Shown: piece by piece, positions 42,155 to 50,811 of the stretch
Layout of the letters: the number at the start of each line of letters is the position of its first letter
How positions within the stretch are numbered: the first letter of the stretch is position 1
NCBI RefSeq assembly: GCF_011355085.1
Contig: NZ_VXCP01000039.1
Span: forward strand, 1 to 64,000
DNA: 64,000 bases
Reading direction: 5' to 3'
Origin: Pseudomonas akapageensis
Lineage (GTDB): Bacteria; Pseudomonadota; Gammaproteobacteria; Pseudomonadales; Pseudomonadaceae
Notes under the pieces: generated by a model
Seen by the model: the letters and a program-made list of their open reading frames with translations, nothing else
Database searches by the model: none
What the model was told of the DNA's origin: nothing
Made by a program: the position numbers and the translations under genes

Positions 42155-42180
42155 CAAAAAAGCCACCCGAAGGTGGCTTT
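42155..42180 (-). terminator. intrinsic terminator of galU
   Basis: On the minus strand AAAGCCACC-TTCG-GGTGGCTTT is followed by a T run. It lies 22 bp after the galU stop and separates it from gor. Confidence 0.9.
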
Positions 42181-42202
42181 CGTGACAACGCGCCGATCGA
42201 AA

Positions 42203-43042
42203 TCAGTAGGCCTTGCCAGTCTTGTAGAAGTTTTCGAAGCAGAAGTTGGTCGCCTCGATGTAGCCTTCGGCACCACCGCAGTCGAAGCGCTTGCCTTTGA
42301 ACTTGTAGGCAATCACACAACCGTCCTGCGCCTGCTTCATCAGGGCGTCAGTGATCTGGATTTCGCCGCCTTTGCCCGGCTCGGTATCCTCGATCAACTT
42401 GAAGATATCCGGGGTCAGGATGTAACGACCGATGATTGCCAGGTTGGACGGGGCATCTTCAGGTTTTGGCTTCTCGACCATGTTGCGTACGCGATACAGG
42501 TCATCACCGATCAGATCGCCGGCGATCACACCATATTTGTTGGTTTCCTGCGGGTCGACTTCCTGGATCGCCACGATGGTGCAACGGTACTGTTTGTACA
42601 GTTTGACCATCTGGGTCAACACACCGTCGCCTTCCAGGTTGACGCACAGGTCGTCCGCCAGCACTACCGCGAACGGTTCGTCACCGATCAGTGGGCGGCC
42701 AGTCAGGATTGCATGGCCCAGGCCCTTCATTTCAGTCTGACGGGTGTAGGAGAACGAGCACTCGTCGAGCAGTTTGCGGATGCCGACCAGGTACTTTTCC
42801 TTGTCGGTGCCCTTGATCTGGTTTTCCAACTCGTAGCTGATGTCGAAGTGGTCTTCCAGGGCACGCTTGCCACGACCCGTGACGATGGAGATTTCTGTCA
42901 AGCCAGCGTCCAGTGCTTCTTCAACGCCGTACTGGATCAGTGGCTTGTTCACTACCGGCAACATTTCCTTGGGCATGGCCTTGGTCGCTGGGAGGAAACG
43001 AGTGCCGTAACCGGCTGCTGGGAACAAGCATTTCTTGATCAT
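42203..43042 (-). CDS. galU: UTP-glucose-1-phosphate uridylyltransferase
   Basis: A 279-residue nucleotidyltransferase making UDP-glucose for LPS core, trehalose and exopolysaccharides. Motifs: FPAAGYGTRFLPATKAMPKEMLPVVNKPLIQY (substrate loop region), GLGHAILTGRP, VVLADDL, and VEKPKPEDAPSNLAIIGRYI. The start at 43042 (MIKKCLFPAAG) is preferred over a 5-codon-longer one. Single gene with its own terminator. Confidence 0.97.
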   Translation of the reverse strand: MIKKCLFPAAGYGTRFLPATKAMPKEMLPVVNKPLIQYGVEEALDAGLTEISIVTGRGKRALEDHFDISYELENQIKGTDKEKYLVGIRKLLDECSFSYTRQTEMKGLGHAILTGRPLIGDEPFAVVLADDLCVNLEGDGVLTQMVKLYKQYRCTIVAIQEVDPQETNKYGVIAGDLIGDDLYRVRNMVEKPKPEDAPSNLAIIGRYILTPDIFKLIEDTEPGKGGEIQITDALMKQAQDGCVIAYKFKGKRFDCGGAEGYIEATNFCFENFYKTGKAY

Positions 43043-43298
43043 ATGAGTCCTTAACAAGGGCTGTACGTACGAGTTTCGGCGCAGTCTAATCAGGCGGCGG
43101 TCACCTTACAATGCCCACCATGATGCGCTGACGCCATCATAGAGATTTTATGCCGCGGTTAGTTCCGTAAATTCATTAATATTGCACTCATCGGCGTGCA
43201 TCTTCAAATTGTCGGCCGCGTCCATTCCCAAGGCAAGGTAATCTATGGCATAGAAGGATCCGGCAACGCCTTCCCCCTCTCTTACTGAAGTTGCGTCC

Positions 43299-43580
43299 AT
43301 GAGCAAACTGCTGGCACTTTTCACTGTACTGGCCCTGACCGGCTGCGCAACTGCATCACCGACTGTCCTGAAAAGTGGCAAGGAAGGGCTGAGCATAGAC
43401 TGCTCCGGCGCCACCATGTCCTGGGAACAATGCTACAAGAAAGCCGAAGCCTCATGTCCGCAGCACGGGTACAGGATCATCGGCACCAATGGCACGCCCG
43501 CCCTCGAGGAAAGCGAAAAGACCCTTGGCAAGGAAATCGGCAACTACACCAGTCGCAGCTTGATCGTGGACTGTAAATGA
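43299..43580 (+). CDS. small lipoprotein, function unknown
   Basis: A 93-residue protein with a lipoprotein signal: hydrophobic core and lipobox LTGC (Cys15), followed by A rather than D, so outer-membrane sorting is expected. The mature part has four cysteines (DCSGATMSWEQCYKKAEASCPQHGYRI and the terminal VDCK), which may form two disulfides; the motif resembles other small Pseudomonas proteins with WxxCyxkA. Ribosome-binding site weak. It faces a second lipoprotein gene, 9 bp between stops. Confidence 0.8.
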   Translation: MSKLLALFTVLALTGCATASPTVLKSGKEGLSIDCSGATMSWEQCYKKAEASCPQHGYRIIGTNGTPALEESEKTLGKEIGNYTSRSLIVDCK

Positions 43581-43589
43581 CCCCGGCGA

Positions 43590-43940
43590 TCAGCCGGAAA
43601 TGCACTCGGTAGCGGCTTCGCGAACGTCACCCGGGCGCAGCGGGTTGTTCGACAGGCGCTCGTGCACCTTGATGGCGCTACCTTTGCCACGATCGGTGAT
43701 ATCGACCAGGGCGGCAGGGTCCGCGGAGAATTTCTGCGGCACGACAACGCGAAAGCCGTCCTTATAGGGTTCGATCAGCGATGGACCGCGGCTATCAGCA
43801 AGTTTCTCCACCACGCATTTGGCGTAGGCATCCGGGTTCTTGCCGGAAATGACGCTCATGGTTTCCGGACTCTGCTCAATCTCTTCAACTGACGCACAAC
43901 CGGTCAGCGCCACTGCCAACGCTATCAAAGCCCATCTCAT
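43590..43940 (-). CDS. small lipoprotein, function unknown
   Basis: A 116-residue lipoprotein: MRWALIALAVALTGCASVEEIEQ with lipobox LTGC (Cys15). The mature part contains KCVVEKLADSRGPSLI and VHERLSNNPLRPGDVREAATECI; two cysteines could pair. The start at 43940 is set by GGAG upstream and the lipoprotein signal; an open frame extends farther. It is convergent with the lipoprotein gene at 43299 and divergent from the DUF1883 gene. I do not recognise a function. Confidence 0.8.
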   Translation of the reverse strand: MRWALIALAVALTGCASVEEIEQSPETMSVISGKNPDAYAKCVVEKLADSRGPSLIEPYKDGFRVVVPQKFSADPAALVDITDRGKGSAIKVHERLSNNPLRPGDVREAATECISG

Positions 43941-44096
43941 CAACGAAATACTCCGGGTAAAAAAGCTTTGACCGCGCAAAGTCCATTTTGCTCCCTGCCC
44001 TGGCAGATTTATCATACCGGCGCAGGATTCAGGACCATCAGCCCCTGCCTCGTGCTATCGTTTTGATTTGCCAGAAAAAGCGTTCCGGAGAGTCAC

Positions 44097-44399
44097 ATGA
44101 AATTCGTACACCAGCGCGAACACCTCAACGAAGACGACATTGTCGTCATCGAGTGTTCCCAGCGCTGCAACATCCGCCTGATGAGCGACGCCAACTTCCG
44201 CAGCTTCAAGAATGGCGGCCGGCACACCTATCACGGCGGCGCTTTCGACACTTTTCCGGCCAGGATCACGGCGCCCAGCACCGGATTCTGGAATATCACC
44301 ATCGATACCGCCGGGACCCGCCCCAGCAGCGTGGTACGCAAGCCCAACTTCACGCATAAAATCAAAATCATCCGCCGCTCGGCTTCGAAATTCAGCTGA
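44097..44399 (+). CDS. DUF1883 domain-containing protein
   Basis: A 100-residue protein matching the DUF1883 pattern: MKFVHQREHLNEDDIVVIECSQRCNIRLMSDANF then a glycine/aromatic turn (YHGGAFDTFPARITAP) and GFWNITIDTAG. It is a likely small all-beta fold. The domain also occurs fused to TIR domains in other bacteria, but here it stands alone. GGAG lies 7 bp before ATG. It is followed 16 bp later by a 64-residue unknown protein, so it is probably a two-gene operon. Confidence 0.8.
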   Translation: MKFVHQREHLNEDDIVVIECSQRCNIRLMSDANFRSFKNGGRHTYHGGAFDTFPARITAPSTGFWNITIDTAGTRPSSVVRKPNFTHKIKIIRRSASKFS

Positions 44400-44415
44400 G
44401 GCCCGGCGCCACGAC

Positions 44416-44610
44416 ATGCAACAGGCAGGTATTTCTGTGACAACCGGCACCACTAAATTTGTGATCAAGTACAAGCTCAATGGCGAGCGCCGCTTTGACT
44501 TTGCCCAGTTGCAATCGGGCTCCGTCGAGGAAGCCACTGCGGCGCTCAAAGCGATTCATGGCGAGAGCAGCGATGAGATCACCGATATCAAGGTGAGCAA
44601 GGCGCTGTAA
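44416..44610 (+). CDS. small hypothetical protein
   Basis: A 64-residue protein with a predicted beta-hairpin (TKFVIKYKLNGERRFDFAQLQSG) and an alpha-helical segment (SVEEATAALKAIHGESSDEITDIKVSKAL). Not recognised. It follows the DUF1883 gene closely on the same strand. The frame is open far upstream, but ATG at 44416 gives a compact domain and lies just after the upstream stop. Coding bias is like its neighbours. Confidence 0.65.
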   Translation: MQQAGISVTTGTTKFVIKYKLNGERRFDFAQLQSGSVEEATAALKAIHGESSDEITDIKVSKAL

Positions 44611-44640
44611 GTCGACATTTTGCGGGCGCTGTGCGCCTGA

Positions 44641-44711
44641 GCGCAGCCTGGCGGCAGCGGCTACATCGGGCCAGTTACGCCGAACCCTGTAGCCGCTGCC
44701 GCAGGCTGCGC
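44641..44711. repeat. long inverted repeat
   Basis: GCGCAGCCTGGCGGCAGCGG at the left is complementary (one bulged base) to CCGCTGCCGCAGGCTGCGC at the right, with TGTAGC/GCTACA extending the stem. A related inverted repeat is at 47005-47075. It is a dispersed Pseudomonas element and lies at the convergent gap before the AcuI-like gene's end. Confidence 0.75.
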
Positions 44712-44738
44712 TCGAGCGTGCAACGCTCGCAATCGTTC

Positions 44739-45722
44739 TCAGCGATTGACGTCCACCACCAGTCGACCGCGAATCGTCCCAGCCATCAACCGCTGCGCCG
44801 CATCGACCGCCTCGCTCAAGCCGATCTCCTGACTGATCAGAGCCAGCAGGTCGCGATCCAGATCAGTTGCAAGTCGCTCCCAGGCCTCGACACGGTCGGC
44901 CTTGGGTCGCTTGACGCTGTCGATGCCGATCAGGCTGACCCCACGCAAGATGAACGGCGCGACCGAGCCGGGGAAATCCATGCCCTGGGCCAGTCCGCAG
45001 GCTGCAACCGCGCCATGGTACTGCAGGCCGGCACAGACGTTGGCCAGGGTATGGCTGCCGACCGAATCGACGGCCCCAGCCCAACGCTCCCTGGCCAGGG
45101 GCTTGCCCGGCTCGGACAGGCTTGCCCGCTCGATGATTTCATGGGCGCCCAGTTGCCTGAGGTAATCATGCTCCGATGGCCTGCCGGTGGAAGCGACGAC
45201 GCGATAGCCCAATCGGGACAGCAAGGCGATGGCGAAGCTTCCGACCCCACCGTTGGCTCCGGTGACCAGCACATCACCCTTGTCTGGGGTGATGCCATGA
45301 CGCTCCAGCGCCAGCACGCAGAGCATCGCGGTGTAACCGGCAGTGCCGATGGCCATGGCCTGGGCAGCGGTAAACCCCTTGGGCTGGACAATCAACCAGT
45401 CGCCACTGACCTGGGCCTTCTGCGCAAGCCCACCCCAGTGCCCCTCTCCGACGCCCCAGCCATTGAGCAGCACGGCATCGCCGGCCTTGTAGTCCGGATG
45501 TGAACTGGATTCGACTGTCCCTGCCAGGTCAATGCCGGGCACCATGGGAAAACTGCGCACCACCGGACTTTTGCCGGTAATGGCCAGGCCGTCCTTGTAG
45601 TTCAGGGTGCTGTACTGGACATTGATCAGTACATCGCCGGCAGGCAATTGGCGTTCGTCCAGCGCTTGCACGCCCGCGCGATAGCCCTGCTCGTCCTTTT
45701 CGATCACGATTGCATTGAACAT
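44739..45722 (-). CDS. acuI: YhdH/AcuI-type acrylyl-CoA reductase/quinone oxidoreductase
   Basis: A 327-residue medium-chain reductase of the YhdH/YhfP subgroup: GroES-like N-terminal half (STLNYKDGLAITGKSPVVRSFPMVPGIDLAGTV) and NADPH Rossmann half with VTGANGGVGSFAIALLSRLG. AcuI/YhdH reduce acryloyl-CoA to propionyl-CoA with NADPH. The zinc ligands of alcohol dehydrogenases are missing, as expected. ATG at 45722 gives the family start MFNAIVIEKDEQGYRA. Divergent from the nitronate monooxygenase gene. Confidence 0.9.
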   Translation of the reverse strand: MFNAIVIEKDEQGYRAGVQALDERQLPAGDVLINVQYSTLNYKDGLAITGKSPVVRSFPMVPGIDLAGTVESSSHPDYKAGDAVLLNGWGVGEGHWGGLAQKAQVSGDWLIVQPKGFTAAQAMAIGTAGYTAMLCVLALERHGITPDKGDVLVTGANGGVGSFAIALLSRLGYRVVASTGRPSEHDYLRQLGAHEIIERASLSEPGKPLARERWAGAVDSVGSHTLANVCAGLQYHGAVAACGLAQGMDFPGSVAPFILRGVSLIGIDSVKRPKADRVEAWERLATDLDRDLLALISQEIGLSEAVDAAQRLMAGTIRGRLVVDVNR

Positions 45723-45898
45723 TGCATTTTCCCCCGTTGGACCGTTCGTCTGGAATCTTTCGAAAAAAGTCTCACCGCCATTCTGCGCGCCATTCTTCGC
45801 AAGAATCCCGTTGCGAAATCGACAGGGACGCATCATTGCGCTCCGGCCTCGCCGTCTTTAATGTCAAGGCATCCTACCGAATCAGGAGCTGCACCGCG

Positions 45899-46972
45899 AT
45901 GAGCCAATGGCCCGACACCCGCATCCTTGACCTGCTGGGCATAGAACTGCCGATTATCCAGGCGCCCATGGCCAACTCGAGCGACTCGAAGATGGCCATT
46001 GCGGTCTCCAATGCCGGCGGCCTGGGCTCCCTGCCCTGCGCCACAATCAGCCATGAAAAGATCCGCCAGGAGTTGCAGGCCTTCAAACAGGCCAGCAGCG
46101 GCCCCTTGAACCTGAATTTTTTCTGTCACCAGGCGCCTGCCGCCGATCCGCAACGGGAAGCGCGCTGGAAGGAATCGCTCAAAGGCTATTACCAGGAACT
46201 GGGCGCCGACTTCGATGCCCCGACACCGGTCTCCAGCCGGGCGCCCTTCGATGACGCCGCCTCTGCCCTGGTCGAAGAATTCCGTCCTGCCGTCGTGAGT
46301 TTTCATTTCGGCCTGCCGGCACCGCAACTGCTCGCACGGGTCAAGGCCAGCGGCGCCAAGGTGCTTTCCAGTGCCACGACCGTCGATGAAGCGATCTGGC
46401 TGGAACAGCACGGCTGCGATGCAATCATCGCCATGGGCTATGAGGCTGGCGGCCATCGCGGCATGTTCCTGAGCGACGCCCTCTGCACCCAGGTCGGCAC
46501 CCTGGCGCTGGTCCCGCAGGTCGTCGATGCAGTCAAGGTCCCGGTGATTGCCGCAGGTGGTATCGGCGATGCACGCGGCATCGTTGCAGCCTTTGCCCTG
46601 GGTGCCGCGGCCGTGCAATTGGGAACCGCCTACCTGTTCTGCCCCGAAGCAAAGATTTCGCCAACCTATCGCCAGGCGCTGGCCACGGCCAAGGAAAGCG
46701 ATACGGCGCTGACCAACCTGTTCACCGGCCGCCCGGCGCGCGGCATCAATACCCGGATCATGCGCGAACTGGGGCCCATGAACGCAGATGCGCCGGCCTT
46801 TCCGTTGGCCGGCGGGGCGTTGATGCCGTTGCGTGCGATCAGCGAGCCGGCGGGCAACAGTGACTTCAGCAACCTCTGGTCGGGCCAGGCACCGCGCCTG
46901 GGGGTTGCGCTGCCGGCTGGGGAGCTGACGCGCAAACTGGCGAGCGAGGCATTGGCCAGGCTTTCGCGCTGA
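45899..46972 (+). CDS. nitronate monooxygenase family flavoprotein
   Basis: A 357-residue FMN-dependent TIM barrel of the 2-nitropropane dioxygenase family: IIQAPMANSSDSKMAIAVSNAGGLGSLPCAT at the N-terminus, then GCDAIIAMGYEAGGHRGMF (phosphate-loop and the catalytic H of GGHRG), VIAAGGIGDARGI and GAAAVQLGTAYLFCPEA. It oxidises nitronates such as propionate 3-nitronate. AGGAG lies before ATG; longer open frame upstream rejected. Divergent from acuI. Confidence 0.92.
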   Translation: MSQWPDTRILDLLGIELPIIQAPMANSSDSKMAIAVSNAGGLGSLPCATISHEKIRQELQAFKQASSGPLNLNFFCHQAPAADPQREARWKESLKGYYQELGADFDAPTPVSSRAPFDDAASALVEEFRPAVVSFHFGLPAPQLLARVKASGAKVLSSATTVDEAIWLEQHGCDAIIAMGYEAGGHRGMFLSDALCTQVGTLALVPQVVDAVKVPVIAAGGIGDARGIVAAFALGAAAVQLGTAYLFCPEAKISPTYRQALATAKESDTALTNLFTGRPARGINTRIMRELGPMNADAPAFPLAGGALMPLRAISEPAGNSDFSNLWSGQAPRLGVALPAGELTRKLASEALARLSR

Positions 46973-47004
46973 TCCAGACCAATTTGCGACCGCTTCGCGC
47001 TCGA

Positions 47005-47075
47005 GCGCAGCCTGCGGCAGCGGCTACGCCGACCGTGGTATGCCGAACATTTGTTGCCGCTGCCCCAGGCTGCGC
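47005..47075. repeat. long inverted repeat
   Basis: GCGCAGCCTGCGGCAGCGG pairs with an imperfect complement (CCGCTGCCCCAGGCTGCGC). Same family as 44641-44711. It lies after the nitronate monooxygenase stop and before the modA promoter. Confidence 0.7.
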
Positions 47076-47138
47076 TGGGGCCGCAAGGCCCCCCGACAAT
47101 TCCGACCCCCACGCCTGGATTTCCGTTTGTCGGGAAAT

Positions 47139-47162
47139 CGCTATATATTCGTGTTTATAGCG
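47139..47162 (+). promoter_or_regulatory. ModE-type operator of modABC
   Basis: A 24-bp near-palindrome with arms CGCTATA and TATAGCG around a 10-bp centre. From memory it has the same length and end pattern as the E. coli modA ModE site (CGTTATAT...ATAACG). It lies 31 bp upstream of the modA start, over the likely core promoter, so molybdate-bound ModE would repress. No modE is in the window. Confidence 0.7.
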
Positions 47163-47192
47163 TTTCTCCCACCCCCCCAACGGAGCTGTCCA

Positions 47193-47960
47193 ATGAAAAT
47201 GCGTGCCTCCCGCCTTGCAACCACAGGCCTCTGCGCCCTGCTCGTCGCCCTGAACCTGGGCACCGCCTGGGCCGGTGAAGTCCAGGTCGCCGTTGCGGCG
47301 AACTTCACCGCGCCGATCCAGGCCATCGCCAAGGATTTCGAGCAGGACACCGGTCATAAGCTGGTCAGTTCATTCGGGGCCACCGGACAGTTCTACACCC
47401 AGATCAAGAACGGCGCGCCATTCGAGGTTTTCCTCGCTGCCGATGACACCACGCCGGCAAAACTCGAGGCCGAAGGCGATACCGTCAAGGGTTCGCGCTT
47501 CACCTACGCCATCGGCACCCTCGCCCTCTGGTCCGCCAAGGAAGGTTACGTCGATGCCAAGGGCCAGGTGCTCAAGGACAACCAGTACCAACACCTGGCA
47601 ATCGCCAACCCCAAGGCCGCACCCTACGGGCTGGCCGCCACCCAGGTACTGGACAAGCTGAAGCTGACCGAAGCGACCAAAGCCAAGCTGGTCGAAGGCC
47701 AGAACATCACCCAGACATTCCAGTTCGCGTCCACCGGCAATGCCGAATTGGGGTTTGTCGCCTTGTCGCAGATCTACAAGGACGGTAAGGTCACCAGCGG
47801 CTCTGCCTGGATCGTCCCGGCCGAGTTGCATGACCCGATCAAGCAGGATGCGGTCATCCTCGACAAAGGCAAGGACAACCCGGCCGCCAAGGCCCTGGTC
47901 GACTACCTCAAGGGGCCGAAAGCGACTGCCATTATCAAATCCTACGGCTATGAGCTTTGA
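47193..47960 (+). CDS. modA: molybdate ABC transporter substrate-binding protein
   Basis: A 255-residue periplasmic molybdate/tungstate binder. Signal peptide 1-27 (ending AWAGE), then VAVAANFTAPIQAIAKDFEQDTGHKL, SFGATGQFYTQIKNGAPFEVFLAADD and TGNAELGFVALSQI, all ModA motifs. GGAG lies 9 bp upstream of ATG. It is the first gene of modABC under a ModE-like box; its stop TGA overlaps the modB ATG (TGATG). Confidence 0.96.
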   Translation: MKMRASRLATTGLCALLVALNLGTAWAGEVQVAVAANFTAPIQAIAKDFEQDTGHKLVSSFGATGQFYTQIKNGAPFEVFLAADDTTPAKLEAEGDTVKGSRFTYAIGTLALWSAKEGYVDAKGQVLKDNQYQHLAIANPKAAPYGLAATQVLDKLKLTEATKAKLVEGQNITQTFQFASTGNAELGFVALSQIYKDGKVTSGSAWIVPAELHDPIKQDAVILDKGKDNPAAKALVDYLKGPKATAIIKSYGYEL

Positions 47961-48640
47961 TGCCACTGAGTGATCCCGATCTATCGGCCATCTGGCTGAC
48001 GTTCAAGCTGGCGTCGCTGACCACGCTGATTCTGTTGCTGGTCGGCACGCCCATCGCCTGGTGGCTGGCGCGTACGCGTTCGCGGCTGCGCGGGCCCATC
48101 GGCGCCGTCGTGGCGCTGCCGCTGGTATTGCCACCGACCGTGATCGGTTTTTACTTGCTGCTGACCCTGGGCCCGCACGGCTTCATTGGCCAGGCGACCC
48201 AGGCCCTGGGCCTGGGCACCGTGGTATTCAGCTTCAGCGGCCTGGTCATCGGCTCGGTGATCTACTCGATGCCCTTTGTCGTGCAACCCTTGCAAAATGC
48301 CTTCGCCGCCATCGGCAATCGACCACTGGAGGTCGCGGCAACGTTGCGCGCCAGCCCCTGGGACAGCTTTTTCTCGGTGGTGCTGCCCCAGGCCAGGCCG
48401 GGCTTCATCACTGCCAGTATCCTTGGCTTTGCCCATACCGTGGGCGAGTTCGGCGTGGTGTTGATGATCGGCGGCAATATCCCGGACAAGACCCGGGTCG
48501 TTTCCGTACAGATCTACGACCACGTCGAAGCCATGGAATACATGCAAGCCCACTGGCTGGCCGGTGCCATGCTGGTGTTTTCCTTTCTTGTGCTGCTGGC
48601 GTTGTATTCCAACCGCCAGGGCAAGCCCGGCTGGAGTTGA
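47960..48640 (+). CDS. modB: molybdate ABC transporter permease
   Basis: A 226-residue inner-membrane permease with five or six helices. The ABC-permease EAA loop appears as EVAATLRASPWDSFFSVVLPQARPGFITASILGFAHTVGEFGVVLMIGGN. ATG at 47960 overlaps the modA stop, implying coupled translation. Partners: ModA (47193) and ModC (48644). Confidence 0.96.
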   Translation: MPLSDPDLSAIWLTFKLASLTTLILLLVGTPIAWWLARTRSRLRGPIGAVVALPLVLPPTVIGFYLLLTLGPHGFIGQATQALGLGTVVFSFSGLVIGSVIYSMPFVVQPLQNAFAAIGNRPLEVAATLRASPWDSFFSVVLPQARPGFITASILGFAHTVGEFGVVLMIGGNIPDKTRVVSVQIYDHVEAMEYMQAHWLAGAMLVFSFLVLLALYSNRQGKPGWS

Positions 48641-48643
48641 GCG

Positions 48644-49726
48644 GTGACCATTGAAGCCCGGCTGCAGCTGGACTATCCGGCGTTCTCCCTGGCCGTCGAC
48701 CTGCAACTGCCCGGGCGCGGCGTCAGTGCCCTGTTCGGCCCTTCGGGCTCGGGCAAAACGTCCTGCCTGCGTTGTCTGGCCGGTCTGGAAAAAGCCGGCA
48801 ATGCCTATATCGAAGTCAATGGCGAGGTCTGGCAGGACAGCAGCCGCAAGCTCTTCGTCGCTCCGCACAAGCGCCCGATCGGCTATGTGTTCCAGGAGGC
48901 CAGCCTGTTCGAGCACCTGTCGGTGCGCGGCAATCTGGAATTCGGCTGGCGACGCATCCCGCGCAACCAGCGCAAGGTTCGCCTGGACCAGGCATGCGAG
49001 CTGCTGGGCATCGGCCATTTGCTCGATCGCCAACCCTTGAACCTGTCCGGCGGCGAACGCCAGCGGGTCGGCATCGCCCGGGCCTTGTTGACCAGCCCGC
49101 AATTGTTGCTGCTCGATGAACCCCTGGCGGCGCTCGACAGCCAGCGCAAAAGCGAGATCCTGCCCTACCTGGAGCGCCTGCACGACGAGTTGGAGATTCC
49201 GCTGGTGTACATCAGTCACTCCCAGGACGAAGTGGCGCGCCTGGCCGATTACCTGGTGCTGATCGAGCAAGGCCGGGTCAAGGCCAGCGGCCTGATCGGC
49301 GAGACCCTGGCGCGCCTGGACCTGCCCCTGGCGCTGGGCGACGACGCCGGGGTCATCGTCGAAGGTCGCGTCTGCAGCTTTGACCCGACCTACCAGTTGC
49401 TCGGCCTGAAATTGCCGGACAGCCAGCTGCAAGTGCGCGTCGCCCACGCGCAGATGGCAATCGGTAGCCGCCTGCGCTTCAAAATACAGGCTCGCGATGT
49501 CAGCCTGAGCCTTTCGGCCGACAGCCAATCGAGCATCCTCAATCGCCTGCCCGTGCGGGTCACCGGACAGCGCCTGGCCGACAACAGCGCCCATGTGCTG
49601 GTCAGCCTCGACGCCGACGGCACGCCGATGCTGGCGCGGATCACGCGCTATTCCTGCGACCAGCTCGGCGTCCATCCCGGCCAGGCACTGTGGGCACAGA
49701 TCAAATCGGTGGCGGTGCTGGCCTGA
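48644..49726 (+). CDS. modC: molybdate ABC transporter ATP-binding protein
   Basis: A 360-residue ATPase with GTG start (GGAG upstream). Walker A GPSGSGKT, Q-loop FQEASLFEHLSVRGNL, signature LSGGERQRVGIARALL, Walker B LLLLDEPLAALD and the H-loop SHSQDEV are present. The C-terminal TOBE/MOP domain (about 290-355; SILNRLPVRVTGQRLADNSAHVLVSLD) binds molybdate and gives feedback. It is 3 bp after modB. Confidence 0.96.
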   Translation: MTIEARLQLDYPAFSLAVDLQLPGRGVSALFGPSGSGKTSCLRCLAGLEKAGNAYIEVNGEVWQDSSRKLFVAPHKRPIGYVFQEASLFEHLSVRGNLEFGWRRIPRNQRKVRLDQACELLGIGHLLDRQPLNLSGGERQRVGIARALLTSPQLLLLDEPLAALDSQRKSEILPYLERLHDELEIPLVYISHSQDEVARLADYLVLIEQGRVKASGLIGETLARLDLPLALGDDAGVIVEGRVCSFDPTYQLLGLKLPDSQLQVRVAHAQMAIGSRLRFKIQARDVSLSLSADSQSSILNRLPVRVTGQRLADNSAHVLVSLDADGTPMLARITRYSCDQLGVHPGQALWAQIKSVAVLA

Positions 49727-49785
49727 CACGCACCTCTGCGCCCGGGCGCGGTCCATAGCACAGGCCCCCTCCGAAGAACGCAGCC

Positions 49786-50808
49786 ATGCCGGACTCGACG
49801 CCCCCTGAACACCTGCCAGCCGACCTGCACTACGTCGACGACACCCAGCCAGGTATCAGCCGCCGCAAACTGCGGGGTGAGTTCGTCTATTTCGACCCGT
49901 CCGGCCAACGCATCCTGGACCCGGACGAGATCGGCCGAATCAATGCCCTGGCCATTCCGCCCGCCTATACCGACGTATGGATCTGCGCCGATCCACGTGG
50001 CCATCTGCAAGCCACCGGCCGCGATGCACGAGGGCGCAAGCAATACCGCTATCACCCCCGCTGGCGCGAAATCCGCGACGAAAACAAATATTCGCGCATG
50101 CTCGAGTTCGGCCTTCTGCTGCCCAAGGTGCGTCAGCAAGTCGACAACCACCTCTCCAGGCCGGGATTTGATCAGGACAAGGTCATGGCATTGGTGATTT
50201 CCCTGCTCGACACCACCTTGATCCGCGTCGGTAACAGCCAATACGCGCGCGACAATCGCTCCTACGGCCTGACTACTTTGCGCAACCGCCATGTGGCGGT
50301 CGAAGGCAGTGCCATGCGTTTCCATTTTCGCGGCAAAAGCGGGGTCGAGCACCGGGTCACGGTCAGGGACAGGCGCCTGGCGCGCATCCTCAAACGTTGC
50401 CTGGAGCTGCCCGGCCAGGACCTGTTCCAGTACCTGGACGAAAACGGCGAACGGCGTACCGTCAGCTCCAGCGACGTCAACAGTTATCTGCAACGGCTGA
50501 CCGGTGCGGACTTCACCGCCAAGGACTATCGCACCTGGGCTGGCAGTACCCTGGCCCTGGCCATGCTGCGCGAACTCCAATGGCAGCCGGAACCCGAAGC
50601 GAGGCGGCAGATCACCGGCATGATCAAGCAGGTGGCCAGGCAACTGGGCAATACCCCGACGGTGTGCCGACAGTGCTACATTCACCCCGCCGTGCTGGAG
50701 CGTTTCGTCCTCGGCGAGCTCGCCAGCCTGCCCAGGCCGAGGCAGCGCAAGGGCCTGCGCCGCGAGGAGGTGGCCCTGGCGATGTTTCTGCAACAACTGG
50801 GGCCCTGA
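49786..50808 (+). CDS. poxvirus-type DNA topoisomerase IB
   Basis: A 340-residue type IB topoisomerase. N-terminal capping domain (about 20-100; DEIGRINALAIPPAYTDVWI) and catalytic domain with R147 (LIRVGN), K of FRGKSGVEH, R249 (DYRTWAGS) and active tyrosine Y298 (CRQCYIHPAV), matching viral-type enzymes. It nicks and rejoins DNA to remove supercoils without ATP. It may be transcribed with modC (60-bp gap) but is functionally unrelated. The stop is 3 bp from the convergent REC-EAL gene's end. Confidence 0.93.
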   Translation: MPDSTPPEHLPADLHYVDDTQPGISRRKLRGEFVYFDPSGQRILDPDEIGRINALAIPPAYTDVWICADPRGHLQATGRDARGRKQYRYHPRWREIRDENKYSRMLEFGLLLPKVRQQVDNHLSRPGFDQDKVMALVISLLDTTLIRVGNSQYARDNRSYGLTTLRNRHVAVEGSAMRFHFRGKSGVEHRVTVRDRRLARILKRCLELPGQDLFQYLDENGERRTVSSSDVNSYLQRLTGADFTAKDYRTWAGSTLALAMLRELQWQPEPEARRQITGMIKQVARQLGNTPTVCRQCYIHPAVLERFVLGELASLPRPRQRKGLRREEVALAMFLQQLGP

Positions 50809-50811
50809 GCG

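Noticed and set aside
43148..43417. 89-codon minus-strand frame overlapping the lipoprotein gene start
   Set aside because: No family match and it overlaps the lipoprotein, which has a clean lipobox.
47981..49756. 591-codon open frame antisense to modBC
   Set aside because: Shadow of modB and modC, both of which have all family motifs on the plus strand.
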